From positions 372,001 through 436,000 of the forward strand of contig NZ_WTYD01000002.1 of NCBI RefSeq assembly GCF_009827295.1: a stretch of DNA of 64,000 nucleotides. Reading direction: 5' to 3'. This stretch comes from Qipengyuania pelagi (GTDB lineage Bacteria; Pseudomonadota; Alphaproteobacteria; Sphingomonadales; Sphingomonadaceae). Positions 1 to 8,001 of this stretch are shown one piece after another. The position numbers and the translations under genes are program-made. The notes beneath the pieces are model-generated. The model had not been told where the DNA came from. It was given only the letters and a program-made list of their open reading frames with translations, and searched no databases. Every line of letters begins with the position of its first letter. Position 1 is the stretch's first letter.

Positions 1-291
1 GGCCCACAATGCGGCAAGCCGACGACCAGATAGATAAGGGAACCAGTCACCAAGACTAGGTTCGCGGCGCCGGAAGACGGCCCATAGCCAGAACAGGACC
101 AATCCGCCGAGAGCGACCAGTCCGGCCTTTTCATGCACTTCAAACCAGAAATCACCCGGCTTTCCGCCCTTTGGATAAGTCATGAACAAACTGATGACAA
201 GCGCTGCGGTGACCGCCATTACCGTAACTAGATGAAGAAAGCGCGTCAGGTTCGAATAGTACTGTGTATTACCTGGTTTCTCTACTTTCAT
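1..291 (-). CDS. Membrane cytochrome b (b561-like), 5' part of gene, runs off the window
   Basis: The minus strand reads an open frame from an ATG at 291 to the window edge (97 codons). The visible part has a hydrophobic segment with a FLHL histidine near residue 20, a second with an HEKAGL motif, and a third starting before the edge. That spacing fits the first helices of cytochrome b561 / Ni-Fe-hydrogenase-type b subunits, where such histidines hold haem. A GAGAGGA Shine-Dalgarno lies about 8 bases upstream, which decides the start, although the frame stays open to another ATG at 465. It follows copA-copB on the same strand, so it may take part in copper or redox stress. The family call is inferred from the N-terminal part only. 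Confidence 0.6.
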   Translation of the reverse strand, partial: MKVEKPGNTQYYSNLTRFLHLVTVMAVTAALVISLFMTYPKGGKPGDFWFEVHEKAGLVALGGLVLFWLWAVFRRREPSLGDWFPYLSGRRLAALWA

Positions 292-495
292 ACGATAATT
301 TCCTCTCGTGGGATGTCCGTCAGCCGATAGCCTGGCCGACCAGCTTCCTATTGCAAACGGTGCAGTTGCAGCGACGCTGCCAATCGCTAATTGTCGCAGT
401 GAGATATGCCAGCGTCCCCGACCTGTTAGGAGCGCGCAGGCGACCTCGAAAACCAGCAAACTCATTCTGGTCGCTATAAACGCTTTGCCCTCCTT

Positions 496-633
496 TCAGC
501 GCCATATGAATAGGAGAGATGTCGCCCCGCCAAAAGTGAACAGGCCGCACGATGTCAGCGCAACGGTCATGGGGGATTCGTAAAGATCGCTCCGGACGAT
601 CCCTAACCCCACCTTCGGAAGTGTATCCAGCAC
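496..633 (-). CDS. Possible small membrane-anchored ORF downstream of copB
   Basis: This is a 45-codon frame from a GTG at 633, or 24 codons from an ATG at 570, between copB and the cytochrome b gene. It ends in a clean hydrophobic stretch (GLFTFGGATSLLFIW) followed by Arg and a stop, like a tail anchor. No good ribosome binding site precedes either start, and the frame is open upstream without ATG, so it could also be the remnant of a longer frameshifted gene. An AGGAGG sits just after its stop, about 23 bases before the alternative ATG at 465 of the next gene. I do not recognise it. Confidence 0.2.
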   Translation of the reverse strand: MLDTLPKVGLGIVRSDLYESPMTVALTSCGLFTFGGATSLLFIWR

Positions 634-683
634 CGGCCCAGGCCCAAGCAGATGTGACGGTCTTCATTTGTTGTTTCTCAAAC

Positions 684-1859
684 TTAGAACCAGAACCGGA
701 GACCAACTACGTAGCTCGTCACGCTCGGGTCTTCGCCAGCCGCGCGTGCAAAATCGGCGCTTCTGCCAACTTTCCAACCCTGAGCGATGCCGATATAGGG
801 TGCAAATTCGCGTACGAATTCATACCGCAAGCGAATTCCCGGTTCGATCCGGTCGATGCCGGCGCCGATGCCCAATTCGGGCACGTCTTGAGCGGCAAGG
901 TTAACCTCCACCCGTGGCGTGAGAATCAGACGCTGGGTAATTCTCTGGTCCAGTTCAGCCTCGAAACGAGCGGTGATATCTCCGGTGTTAGAGAGAAACG
1001 CTGCTCCGAGAATATCGAACTTGTAGGGAGCCAAACCCTGAAAGCCGACCACACCATAGGTCCGCTTCGGTCCGGTCAAATCCTGGCGGATACCTGCCTG
1101 GAAATCAAAGAAGGGGGCAATGGCCCGGCTCCACAGTCCCTGAACCTCGGCACTTTCAACTTTATTGCCGAACGCACCTTCGCCTTCAGATCGGAACCAG
1201 AACTTGTCGATGTCGCCGCCATAATAGCCCTGAACATCCCACAAATAGCCATCCGTGCCTTCGCGCGCACGATATTCGAGGCGGTCGCCCTGGATCCACA
1301 GTCGCTTGCCGCCGTCGGTCTCGCGGATCAGTTCCTGCCGGGCTTCGTTCATGGCTTCCTCGCCCCAGATCGGAATCGCCGCGCGGGCAGGCCCGCTTCC
1401 GGCTTCGGGCGGAGGAGGAAGTAGAGGAATGTCAGCGCCGGAATTCATCTGCATAGCGGAGTGGTCTATACCCTGCATGCCCTGCGCGCGTGCTGGAGCA
1501 TCGGTCATTGTGCCGTGATCCATCCTTGGGACCTGCTGCCCGGATTGGTTGATGGGCATCGCCATGCCCGTTTGCCCTTCGGCCATAGGCATCGCACCGT
1601 GGTTCATCTGCGAACGATCCATGCTCCCATGATCCATTTCGACCTCAGCTTCAGGTTTAGGTTTGCAGGCGCCATCCGGGACGGTGTGGCCCATTGCGCG
1701 ATGGCGCTGTGCCTCTTGAGCACATTGCTGCGCTGCTTGCCCCGCACTCTGCTGTGGCTGAGCCATGTCATGCCCGGTGTGCTGCTGTGCCGATACCGGC
1801 GATACCAACGCGGTTCCCGCAGCGAGCGATACGATCGTGCTTACAACAAAAGTCTTCAT
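684..1859 (-). CDS. copB: Outer-membrane copper resistance protein CopB
   Basis: This 391-residue exported protein begins with a cleavable signal peptide (MKTF...VSAQQ). A Met/His-rich linker at about residues 25-145 carries repeated MDHG, MNHG and HSAM motifs that bind Cu(I)/Cu(II). The last 230 residues are a beta-barrel-like domain with alternating strands and a C-terminal ...RFWF ending, typical of outer-membrane proteins. CopB works with CopA to sequester periplasmic copper. Its ATG overlaps the copA stop by four bases (ATGA at 1856-1859), so the two are translationally coupled. The arrangement matches plasmid and genomic-island copper operons of Proteobacteria. Confidence 0.93.
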   Translation of the reverse strand: MKTFVVSTIVSLAAGTALVSPVSAQQHTGHDMAQPQQSAGQAAQQCAQEAQRHRAMGHTVPDGACKPKPEAEVEMDHGSMDRSQMNHGAMPMAEGQTGMAMPINQSGQQVPRMDHGTMTDAPARAQGMQGIDHSAMQMNSGADIPLLPPPPEAGSGPARAAIPIWGEEAMNEARQELIRETDGGKRLWIQGDRLEYRAREGTDGYLWDVQGYYGGDIDKFWFRSEGEGAFGNKVESAEVQGLWSRAIAPFFDFQAGIRQDLTGPKRTYGVVGFQGLAPYKFDILGAAFLSNTGDITARFEAELDQRITQRLILTPRVEVNLAAQDVPELGIGAGIDRIEPGIRLRYEFVREFAPYIGIAQGWKVGRSADFARAAGEDPSVTSYVVGLRFWF

Positions 1860-3610
1860 GCTTCGTCTCCGGCAGGATTGGCAACGGTGACGATCTGGAA
1901 CATCCCGGCGACCAAATGATAGAGGATATGGCAGTGAAAGGCCCAGTCACCGGGTTCGTCAGCGGTCAGGTCAAACTCCACACTACCGCCGGGCTGGACA
2001 TTGACCGTGTGCTTCAGCGGCTGCCGGTCGGCGGGCGCGCCATTGACCAGTTCGAAGAAATGCCCGTGCAAATGGATCGGGTGCGTCATCATCGTGTCGT
2101 TGATCAGCTTGACACGCACGCGTTCATTATAGGCAAAGCGGATCGGGTCGTCGGAGACGGCTGAGAACTTCTTGCCGTCGAACGACCACATGTAGCGCTC
2201 CATGTTACTGGTGAGATGGAGTTCCATCCGCCGCGAGGGAATCCGCCGGTCAGCATTGGGGGTGAGCGCGCGCAGTTTGCGATAGTTGAGCGTTCGGTGC
2301 GGGACATCGGAAAGGCCAACGCCTGGGTCTCCGGTGCGGTCGACAGGGTTTGCTGACACCATTGCAAGCCCCGGGCCCACCTCGACGTCCGCTGGCAATC
2401 TGGACGTATCGCGCATTCCCGGTCGGGCCGCTCCTTGGCCGCTCGAATTTCCGGGCATGCTTTCTGAGCCGCCCCCCATACCAGCCATACCGGCCATGCC
2501 GCCCATGCCCATATCTGCCATGGTCAGCAACGGCGGGTCGCGCAGCGGTGGAATCGCTGCGCGCGCGCCGGGCGCAGACGCTAGTGTCGCAACCCCCATG
2601 CCAGACCGGTCCATCGATTCAGCTACCATCGTGTAAGCGGCGTCATTGCCCGGGGTCACAATCACATCATAAGTTTCTGCAATGCCTATCTGGAATTCAT
2701 CCACTTCGACCGGCTCGACATTTTGCCCATCGGCCTGAACCACGGTCATAGGGAGACCGGGTATACGGATGTTGAAATAGGTGGCGGCACCAGAATTTAT
2801 GAAACGCAATCGAACGCGTTCGCCGGGCTGGAAGTTGAATTCAAGATTGTCCGCCGGTCCGTGGCCATTGATGAGATAAGTGAACGTGGATCCCGTAATA
2901 TCTAATATATCAACGGGCGACATTCGCATCCTTGCCCAATTCCTTCTCTGTGCTCCACTAAGCGGGTAGTCATCCGTCCATGTTGGTTGCTCGTAGTTGA
3001 AATAATCAGCACTCTTTTTCAATTTGTCGTAAAGCACATTTGGATCTGTCTCGCTGAATTCGCTCAGCACCACGATATATTCGCGGTCCGCCTGCACCGG
3101 ATCGGGTCCTGCCGGATCGACAACTATCGGACCATAATGACCCGCCTGTTCCTGCAGGCCGCTGTGCGAATGCCACCAGTACGTGCCCGATTGCCGCACG
3201 GGGAATTCTGCAGTGAAGGTCTCACCCGGCTTGACGCCGGGGAAACTAACGCCTGGCACACCATCGAGCTGGAAGGGGACCAGGAGCCCGTGCCAATGGA
3301 TCGAGGTATCTTCCTCTAGCTGGTTGTGAACGTTGAGGCGGACGGTGGTCCCCTCACGCAGGCGGAGGAGCGGCCCCGGGATGCTCCCATTGACGGCAAT
3401 CGCGCCGCCACGCCTGTTGCCAGTGGAGAAAGCCGAGCGGGCAACTGTCAGGTCTATGTTGGAGCCGCTCACCTCATCAAAGCCCTTGCGAGCAACCCCG
3501 GAAAGCAGGTCACCACCGCGAGCCCAAGCCGGAACCGCACCGGCCAGGCCCAGCAGACCCATTCCGGTAGCTCCTGCCCCAAGAAGTTTGCGTCGATTAA
3601 CGGTGATCAT
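1856..3610 (-). CDS. copA: Periplasmic multicopper oxidase CopA (Tat-exported)
   Basis: A copper-resistance multicopper oxidase of 584 residues that oxidises Cu(I) in the periplasm. A twin-arginine signal (NRRKLLGAG) opens the protein. Copper ligand motifs appear in order: HWHG near residue 105, HSHSG about 40 residues later, and near the C-terminus HPIHLHGHFF and HCHILYHLVAGM. These are the trinuclear and type-1 copper sites, with Met as axial ligand. A Met/Gly-rich insert (MADMGMGGMAGM) near residue 370 is a CopA copper-binding segment. I chose the ATG at 3610 because GAGGGG lies 8 bases before it and the Tat motif follows at once; an in-frame ATG at 3643 lacks such a site. Confidence 0.95.
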   Translation of the reverse strand: MITVNRRKLLGAGATGMGLLGLAGAVPAWARGGDLLSGVARKGFDEVSGSNIDLTVARSAFSTGNRRGGAIAVNGSIPGPLLRLREGTTVRLNVHNQLEEDTSIHWHGLLVPFQLDGVPGVSFPGVKPGETFTAEFPVRQSGTYWWHSHSGLQEQAGHYGPIVVDPAGPDPVQADREYIVVLSEFSETDPNVLYDKLKKSADYFNYEQPTWTDDYPLSGAQRRNWARMRMSPVDILDITGSTFTYLINGHGPADNLEFNFQPGERVRLRFINSGAATYFNIRIPGLPMTVVQADGQNVEPVEVDEFQIGIAETYDVIVTPGNDAAYTMVAESMDRSGMGVATLASAPGARAAIPPLRDPPLLTMADMGMGGMAGMAGMGGGSESMPGNSSGQGAARPGMRDTSRLPADVEVGPGLAMVSANPVDRTGDPGVGLSDVPHRTLNYRKLRALTPNADRRIPSRRMELHLTSNMERYMWSFDGKKFSAVSDDPIRFAYNERVRVKLINDTMMTHPIHLHGHFFELVNGAPADRQPLKHTVNVQPGGSVEFDLTADEPGDWAFHCHILYHLVAGMFQIVTVANPAGDEA

Positions 3611-3697
3611 AGTACCAGCCCCTCGTCTCAAAATGCCATTCACTTAACACATACGCGGAGGATCGGACTAACCCTCATCTTTTTCTAGGCTCAGGAC

Positions 3698-4020
3698 TCA
3701 TTGATTGAGCCAGAAGATGACGGCTGCGGCGATGCAGATGGCGGAGATGAAGGTGTGGGCGGATCGGTCGTATCGGGTGTGGATGCGGCGCCGGTCCTTG
3801 AGTTTGCCGAACATGTTCTCGATCCTGTGGCGCTGGCGGTAGAGCACCGGATCGTGCAGGATTGGTACCCTTCGATTGGCTTTTGACGGGATACGGGCGG
3901 CAATGCCGCGCTCGGCCAAGGCATCGCGGAACCAGTCGGCATCGCACCCCGGTCGGCCAGCAACGCGTTGACCTTGGGCAAGGCCTCGATCATCAGTGCC
4001 GCGCCCTTGTAATCGCAAAC
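3698..4020 (-). pseudogene. 3' remnant of an IS5-family transposase, frameshifted
   Basis: The minus strand encodes the C-terminal third of an IS5-family DDE transposase: DYKGAALMIEALPKV, then ADWFRDAL, then YRQRHRIENMFGKLKD and a hydrophobic end (ICIAAAVIFWLNQ). The conserved region around RHRIENMF contains the final catalytic Glu. The reading frame changes around 3945: DRG and CDADW lie in different frames, consistent with a one-base deletion. The N-terminal two thirds, with the first Asp residues, are missing, and at about 4021 the sequence switches to an unrelated open frame on the other strand. The 3' end (3690-3715, GGCTCAGGACTCATTGATTG) may contain the right IS terminus. This is an inactive scar. 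Confidence 0.88.
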
Positions 4021-4497
4021 GGTCCGGATAATGGGACTGATCCGACAGGGGAATCGATTACTGTCTCCTGTTCGGTTGAGGATGGGAAAGTACAATCCTG
4101 CACGGCGTCGCAGACAGACGACGGCGTCGACAAAGTCTTCCTGCGAACAAAGACGACCAATTCCGACGGTTCCGTTTCGACCCGCACGAGCGTCATCGGC
4201 AAGGAAAGCGATCTTACTTTCGGTCGCGATCTTGCCAACAGTGTCGAATCTGCCTTCAAGCAGCTCTACAATGTCGATTTGACGATGACCGGTGGCACTG
4301 CAGCTGCTGCTGCGGGCACAGTAAGGGGTTCGCCAAGCTCAGCGGGCAACATTCAACGGCAAGTGGAGCGTGGCCAAGTCCCACGAGAAATTGATCGAGT
4401 GGACAAGGGGCGAGGGCCGTATGAGAAGGATCATATCGAATTGAAGGATGGTCGCGCTCTTAATCGCGATGGCACTTGGAAGCACGGTATCTGGTAG
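4021..4497 (+). pseudogene. 5'-truncated C-terminal tail of a large secreted or polymorphic-toxin-like protein
   Basis: An open frame of about 158 codons continues from the transposase scar without its own start codon or ribosome binding site. It is rich in Thr, Ser and Asp at first, then has an Ala/Gly linker, then a compact basic end with RVDKGRG, EKDHIELKDG and a final DGTWKHG. That last pattern, a short His/Lys-rich domain at the extreme C-terminus after a variable linker, resembles C-terminal toxin modules of RHS-like or other polymorphic toxins. This is an inference from pattern, not a recognised family match. A small gene that could encode immunity follows 63 bases downstream. Its GC content and codon use differ from the core. 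Confidence 0.5.
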
Positions 4498-4560
4498 GTG
4501 AACAATTCTGTCCGGAACTGGCTTGTCGGGAATGGCTGGAAACCACCGAGGTAACTGCCA

Positions 4561-5076
4561 ATGCGTTTTTTCACCCATGACTGGTCTACGCTAGATGACG
4601 TTGAAACCGACAAGATATCGTCAGAGCACTTGAGAGTGGTCAAGCTCGCGTCTGATCAATGCGGGATACCTTTGGTAAAATTCGTACGAGAATTTGATCT
4701 ACGTGGGGCGCTGGTTGACCGGTTGCTAGTGCAATCTGGGGAAGCTGAATTGAAATTAGATTTGATCGCGGGAGACAATCTGCATGGGTATTTTGTGCTC
4801 TCTCTTGCGTATGCGAGCAGCTCATTTCGCTATTTTGGCGAGGACCTCGGCACGGCTCTAGACTTTAGATCAACTCGTATACGCTTCGTTGAATTCGATC
4901 TGGGTAACAACGGCGAACTACAGCACCGCTTCCTGCTATGGCCAAAGAGTCGATGCGAAATTGACATTCAGTTTGCCGGACTGGAATGGGCCAAGGCTCA
5001 CTTGCCACATCGAGCATACCAGAATTTGGAGGACGTGCTTCAACTAAGCGAGCCACTTTCAACTGCGACTGAGTAG
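4561..5076 (+). CDS. Unrecognised 171-residue protein, immunity-protein candidate
   Basis: A complete frame starting at ATG 4561, with AGGTAACTGCCA just before it as a modest ribosome binding site. The protein is cytosolic and acidic with no signal peptide or membrane segment. It starts MRFFTHDW and holds alternating hydrophobic strands (YFVLSLAYAS, IRFVEFDLG, HRFLLWPKS) suggesting an alpha/beta fold. Position, size and acidity suit an immunity protein for the truncated toxin tail just upstream. I do not recognise the family. It is AT-richer than the core genes, which supports horizontal transfer. Confidence 0.6.
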   Translation: MRFFTHDWSTLDDVETDKISSEHLRVVKLASDQCGIPLVKFVREFDLRGALVDRLLVQSGEAELKLDLIAGDNLHGYFVLSLAYASSSFRYFGEDLGTALDFRSTRIRFVEFDLGNNGELQHRFLLWPKSRCEIDIQFAGLEWAKAHLPHRAYQNLEDVLQLSEPLSTATE

Positions 5077-5224
5077 ATTGCAGCCCTATTGAACGAACCG
5101 GATTTGTCACCGGATCGCCTTTCGAAATGTGGGAAACTTTAGGGCCCACACCGTACACAGCGCCTGCTGTTGATGAAGCTGCGTTAGATCAGTGATTTGT
5201 CGCTGATTTGGCGGTGCGCACCTT

Positions 5225-5263
5225 CTGTGCCGCTAGCGTACCATTACGGAATCTGCGGCACAG
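5225..5263. repeat. Perfect inverted repeat with nested inner stem
   Basis: CTGTGCCGC (5225-5233) is mirrored exactly by GCGGCACAG (5255-5263) with 21 bases between. Inside the loop a second small palindrome, CGTA-CCAT-TACG, occurs at about 5237-5248. A third partial copy, CTGTGCCAC, lies near 5320. The gap 5077-5330 holds no convincing gene. There is no T-run, so an intrinsic terminator is unlikely. It could be a recombinase or transposon recognition site, or an operator. Function is unknown. Confidence 0.5.
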
Positions 5264-5330
5264 ACCGGCTCAGCCGCGCTACAACATCCTGTAATCCCTG
5301 ACTAATCTCTCCCGCTTTGTCTGTGCCACT

Positions 5331-6398
5331 TCAGCCCTGAGCGCGGGCGCCGTCGCTTGGTCCGTTGAAAACCCATGACAATCTGCGCCGACCGCCGCCA
5401 GGGATGTTCGGGAGCCGTCGGTAAAACCTCAACAAAACCAACCACCTGCAGCCCGGGCCGACGGCGCTGCTTTTATCTCGCGGTCTTATTTGGCTTCGAT
5501 TTTCCGGAAGTATTCGCCATCGCCATTTCTCCTCCATACCAGGTATCGGGACAGTATTCGACGCTAACATGCGCTGGTCTGCGAAGTAGCGGTTGAGGTC
5601 TGATACGCCGCGCAGTCTTCCGTGCTCATCGGCGCCGGCATCGCTCTGCAATGAGGCGGTGCTGTAGCGCTCGCGGCACATGTCGCTATCGGATTTACGG
5701 GGCATCGTCACAGGCAATCGAGCGCGGTCAGCTTGCGCAGCCGCAGGCGAGATATCGTGCTTCCCGTGGTCCTGGTCTGTAGCTTGAAGGCCTGCACGGG
5801 TTAGAACCCCCAGCGCCTCAAGGGCTTCGACAATCTGCAATGCGATGGGGCGCATAGTCACCGTGGATCCGCCCCAGCGATTGGGATCATTCCATTGCGG
5901 TATCCCTTCTTCGTGGACCTCGATGTCGGCATACATTGTACTCTCACGCAGATAGAGCGACCAATTAGGAACGATGTATTCGCTCATGCCTCCTTCGAGA
6001 AGGTGGCCTTGTCGCTCGTTGTCGACATACTCCTGCAGCTGGGCGATGTTTGTTGGCCGCCATGACTGGGCATTGGCATAGATCATACGAGAAAGATGAT
6101 CGTAGAGCGTCTTCTTAACGATCCGACCGATCCGCTTGCCAACCTCGGGCACCGGGCAACGCACCAGATCGATTAGGATAAGCGCCTTCGCTGCCTCTTC
6201 TTCAGCGAGGCCTGTGAGCACTGCTGCCTCGCGCGGGCCGTCCGCCAATGCCTCAGCTGCTCGCCAAAAGCCCTGCGCGCTTTGAAGTATGATTGGAAGG
6301 CCTTCGGAAATGAAGTCGAGGCGCGCCGGATGACTCATATTGCAGAGGGCGCGCGCCTGGCGTCCGCCAAACGTGATCTTTGTTTCTTTGTCGCTCAT
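5331..6398 (-). CDS. AbiV-like HEPN protein with a doubtful C-terminal third
   Basis: The first 220 or so residues look like an abortive-infection AbiV-type HEPN protein. A helical stretch runs SEGLPIILQSAQGFWRAAEAL and then LAEEEAAKALILIDL (about residues 55-77), the Glu/Lys pattern that marks this family. A charged KKTLYDHLSR segment follows near residue 95. HEPN proteins of this type arrest growth after phage infection by acting on RNA or translation. Beyond about residue 230 the sequence becomes Arg/Gly/Pro-rich and loses natural composition, so the original end may have been lost through a frameshift; another frame near 5460-5590 ends in a protein-like EYFRKIEAK. The gene diverges from the next HEPN gene, with 51 bases between. 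Confidence 0.5.
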   Translation of the reverse strand: MSDKETKITFGGRQARALCNMSHPARLDFISEGLPIILQSAQGFWRAAEALADGPREAAVLTGLAEEEAAKALILIDLVRCPVPEVGKRIGRIVKKTLYDHLSRMIYANAQSWRPTNIAQLQEYVDNERQGHLLEGGMSEYIVPNWSLYLRESTMYADIEVHEEGIPQWNDPNRWGGSTVTMRPIALQIVEALEALGVLTRAGLQATDQDHGKHDISPAAAQADRARLPVTMPRKSDSDMCRERYSTASLQSDAGADEHGRLRGVSDLNRYFADQRMLASNTVPIPGMEEKWRWRILPENRSQIRPRDKSSAVGPGCRWLVLLRFYRRLPNIPGGGRRRLSWVFNGPSDGARAQG

Positions 6399-6449
6399 GC
6401 AGACTTTCTAGCACTGTTAATTCCGTGACGCTCATGCGATCAGCGATAC

Positions 6450-6989
6450 ATGGGCAAGACACCTTATGATGATCGTGATGATCTCGAAAAGCTTCGGTCT
6501 CAGTGGAAGAAGATCGACGGGATACTCGAGCGCCGGAAGGAGTGGTCAGCAGCGATCGTAAGGGCTGCAACTGCTGCTGAGATTGCTGCCAACATCGCCA
6601 TACGAAAGCGCTTCGAAAGCGAGAGCAAATTCTCGTCGGAGTTTGTGGATTCGCTACTGAGGTGGGCAAACGGCATCGATGGGAAATTTGGCCGCTTGAT
6701 CATTCCGGCGGAGCGAGACGAGGTGCGAAAGAAGGCGCTCGGCAAGCTCAAAAAGCGCTCCGAGCGGTTGAACAAGAAGCGCAATGCCATCGTTCACCAA
6801 GGCGCGTTCGCAAGCAAGCGGGAGATGCGTGAACTGGTCAATCTATCGCGTGAAATCGTGAACGAGCTGGTCATCCCGTGGGAGCCCGAGTTCGTGCTTG
6901 GCGGAGAAAAACTCACAAGCTCGAAGGTGCCAAAGGCAAAGAAGGTGTTGAAAGCTACCAACGCTAAAGGCAGGAAAAAGAAGAGCTAG
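6450..6989 (+). CDS. HEPN-like protein with an Rx4H ribonuclease signature
   Basis: A 179-residue, mostly helical, Lys/Arg-rich cytosolic protein. At residues 111-116 it reads RNAIVH, which fits the RN(x3)H / Rx4-6H motif of HEPN ribonucleases, placed in a helix after a basic stretch (KKRSERLNKK). A conserved-looking Glu lies in AAEIAANIA around residue 44, as in other HEPN helices. The end is a lysine-rich tail. It is transcribed away from the AbiV-like gene and both starts sit within a 51-base gap, so they probably share control sequences. HEPN proteins act in toxin-antitoxin and abortive-infection systems. The exact family is not recognised. Confidence 0.6.
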   Translation: MGKTPYDDRDDLEKLRSQWKKIDGILERRKEWSAAIVRAATAAEIAANIAIRKRFESESKFSSEFVDSLLRWANGIDGKFGRLIIPAERDEVRKKALGKLKKRSERLNKKRNAIVHQGAFASKREMRELVNLSREIVNELVIPWEPEFVLGGEKLTSSKVPKAKKVLKATNAKGRKKKS

Positions 6990-7025
6990 ACTACCCCTAG
7001 TGGGAATGCAGGACGTCCTTTCCAC

Positions 7026-7216
7026 CTAGCCTGTTGCGTCCAACTCGGCCTTGAGCTTTCCGAGGCGCTCAGTGCAGACCTCGTGGACGACCCGGCCCAG
7101 CTCCTCGACCTGCTCGCCGAGCCAATCGAGTTCATCCTTGGTGATGCGGTAGTGTTTCGAATAGCGCGCCTTTACGTAGGCTTCCTTAAGTTTCTCGAAC
7201 CGCGCGCGATCCTTTT
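7026..7216 (-). pseudogene. C-terminal fragment of a HEPN-domain protein (MNT-HEPN type)
   Basis: Only the last 63 or so codons remain. They encode FEKLKEAYVKARYSKHYRIT followed by ELDWLGEQVEELGRVV, the closing helices of a HEPN domain as found after a nucleotidyltransferase domain in larger two-domain proteins. The RYSKHY segment is the recognisable part. No start codon of its own is credible; the ATG at 7268 lies in sequence that belongs to the oppositely oriented next fragment. The break at about 7216 is another mosaic junction. Confidence 0.6.
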
Positions 7217-7609
7217 TTGTGTCGCGCGGCCAGCGATGCAGTGAACGGAAACATTGCGGGGTCGTCACTCTCGCTCGCAGCGAAAGCTTCGTTAGCCACG
7301 GGAGAACCAGTTCCAGTTACATTCACAACAATCGCTGACCCGAACAATGCTATTGGGAATTATGCCATCGAGTGGACCGGTGATATTGTCGCGACTGAAA
7401 CACATTACGAGATAAATGCGACTGGCACGATCCCTGTGCAGACGATGAATTGGAATTTCGATGGAGGTGGTCGAAATGCATTCCGTGACGGCGTCACACG
7501 AGTGATGGGAGCAGTTGGTCCGCAAGGAACCTATTTCGCAAAGCCAAATCGAACGATCACTGGCAATTTTCAGGGTAGAATTAATCCCGCAAATAGGATT
7601 AGGCCATGA
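7217..7609 (+). pseudogene. 5'-truncated C-terminal tail of an unknown protein, toxin-like context
   Basis: An open frame of about 130 codons begins at the junction with the HEPN fragment and has no ribosome binding site. The protein has many short polar beta strands (VPVTFTTIAD, NYAIEWTGD, THYEINATG) and ends with RNAFRDGVTRVMG, GTYFAKPNRTITG and a basic tail. It is not recognised. It overlaps by four bases (ATGA, 7606-7609) with a small lipoprotein gene, the coupling expected of an effector and its immunity gene. It parallels the truncated tail at 4021-4497. Confidence 0.4.
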
Positions 7610-8001
7610 ATCTCGCACCGGCAACTATCCCTATACTTGCGATGTTGGCCAGCTGCGTTGGAACTGACGTTCCTTCTCGCGAATTACTGCGTGATCGATT
7701 GGTAAATTGCGCAAAGGATGAGAGCTGTTATATAAAGTCCGGCGAGGACAGGAGCCAAGCAATCCTGCTGCAAAAGAGTGTGGTGCAAAATGCGATTGCA
7801 CTTTGTGTTCAGGAGGAAAATGCGATGACCCTGCTTCCCTCTGAGCATAAGTCGAAGTCGCACATAATCTTTGCTGACTGCGCAAGAAACGGGGAAAAAG
7901 AAGCGCAAGTATCAGCCTGGTATTATCATGGAGAGATACGCGACCTGACGTTAGAGATATGTGGAGATGGCCGTTGTAATGGCCGTTTCTCTCCTATCTA
8001 A
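7606..8001 (+). CDS. Small lipoprotein, candidate periplasmic immunity protein
   Basis: A 131-residue protein with a short signal peptide ending in a lipobox (LASC, Cys at residue 17), so it should be lipid-anchored facing the periplasm. The mature part contains several cysteines (NCAKDESC, LCVQ, DCAR, EICGDGRC) that could form disulfides. The ATG overlaps the stop of the preceding truncated gene. Lipoprotein immunity proteins commonly guard against periplasm-acting toxins, which is the basis for the suggestion; the family itself is not recognised. Codon use and GC are low relative to the core. Confidence 0.55.
   Translation: MNLAPATIPILAMLASCVGTDVPSRELLRDRLVNCAKDESCYIKSGEDRSQAILLQKSVVQNAIALCVQEENAMTLLPSEHKSKSHIIFADCARNGEKEAQVSAWYYHGEIRDLTLEICGDGRCNGRFSPI

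Noticed and set aside
320..706. Minus-strand frame of 128 codons overlapping the copB end
   Set aside because: Composition without structure or motif; overlaps the end of copB and runs over the cytochrome b leader.
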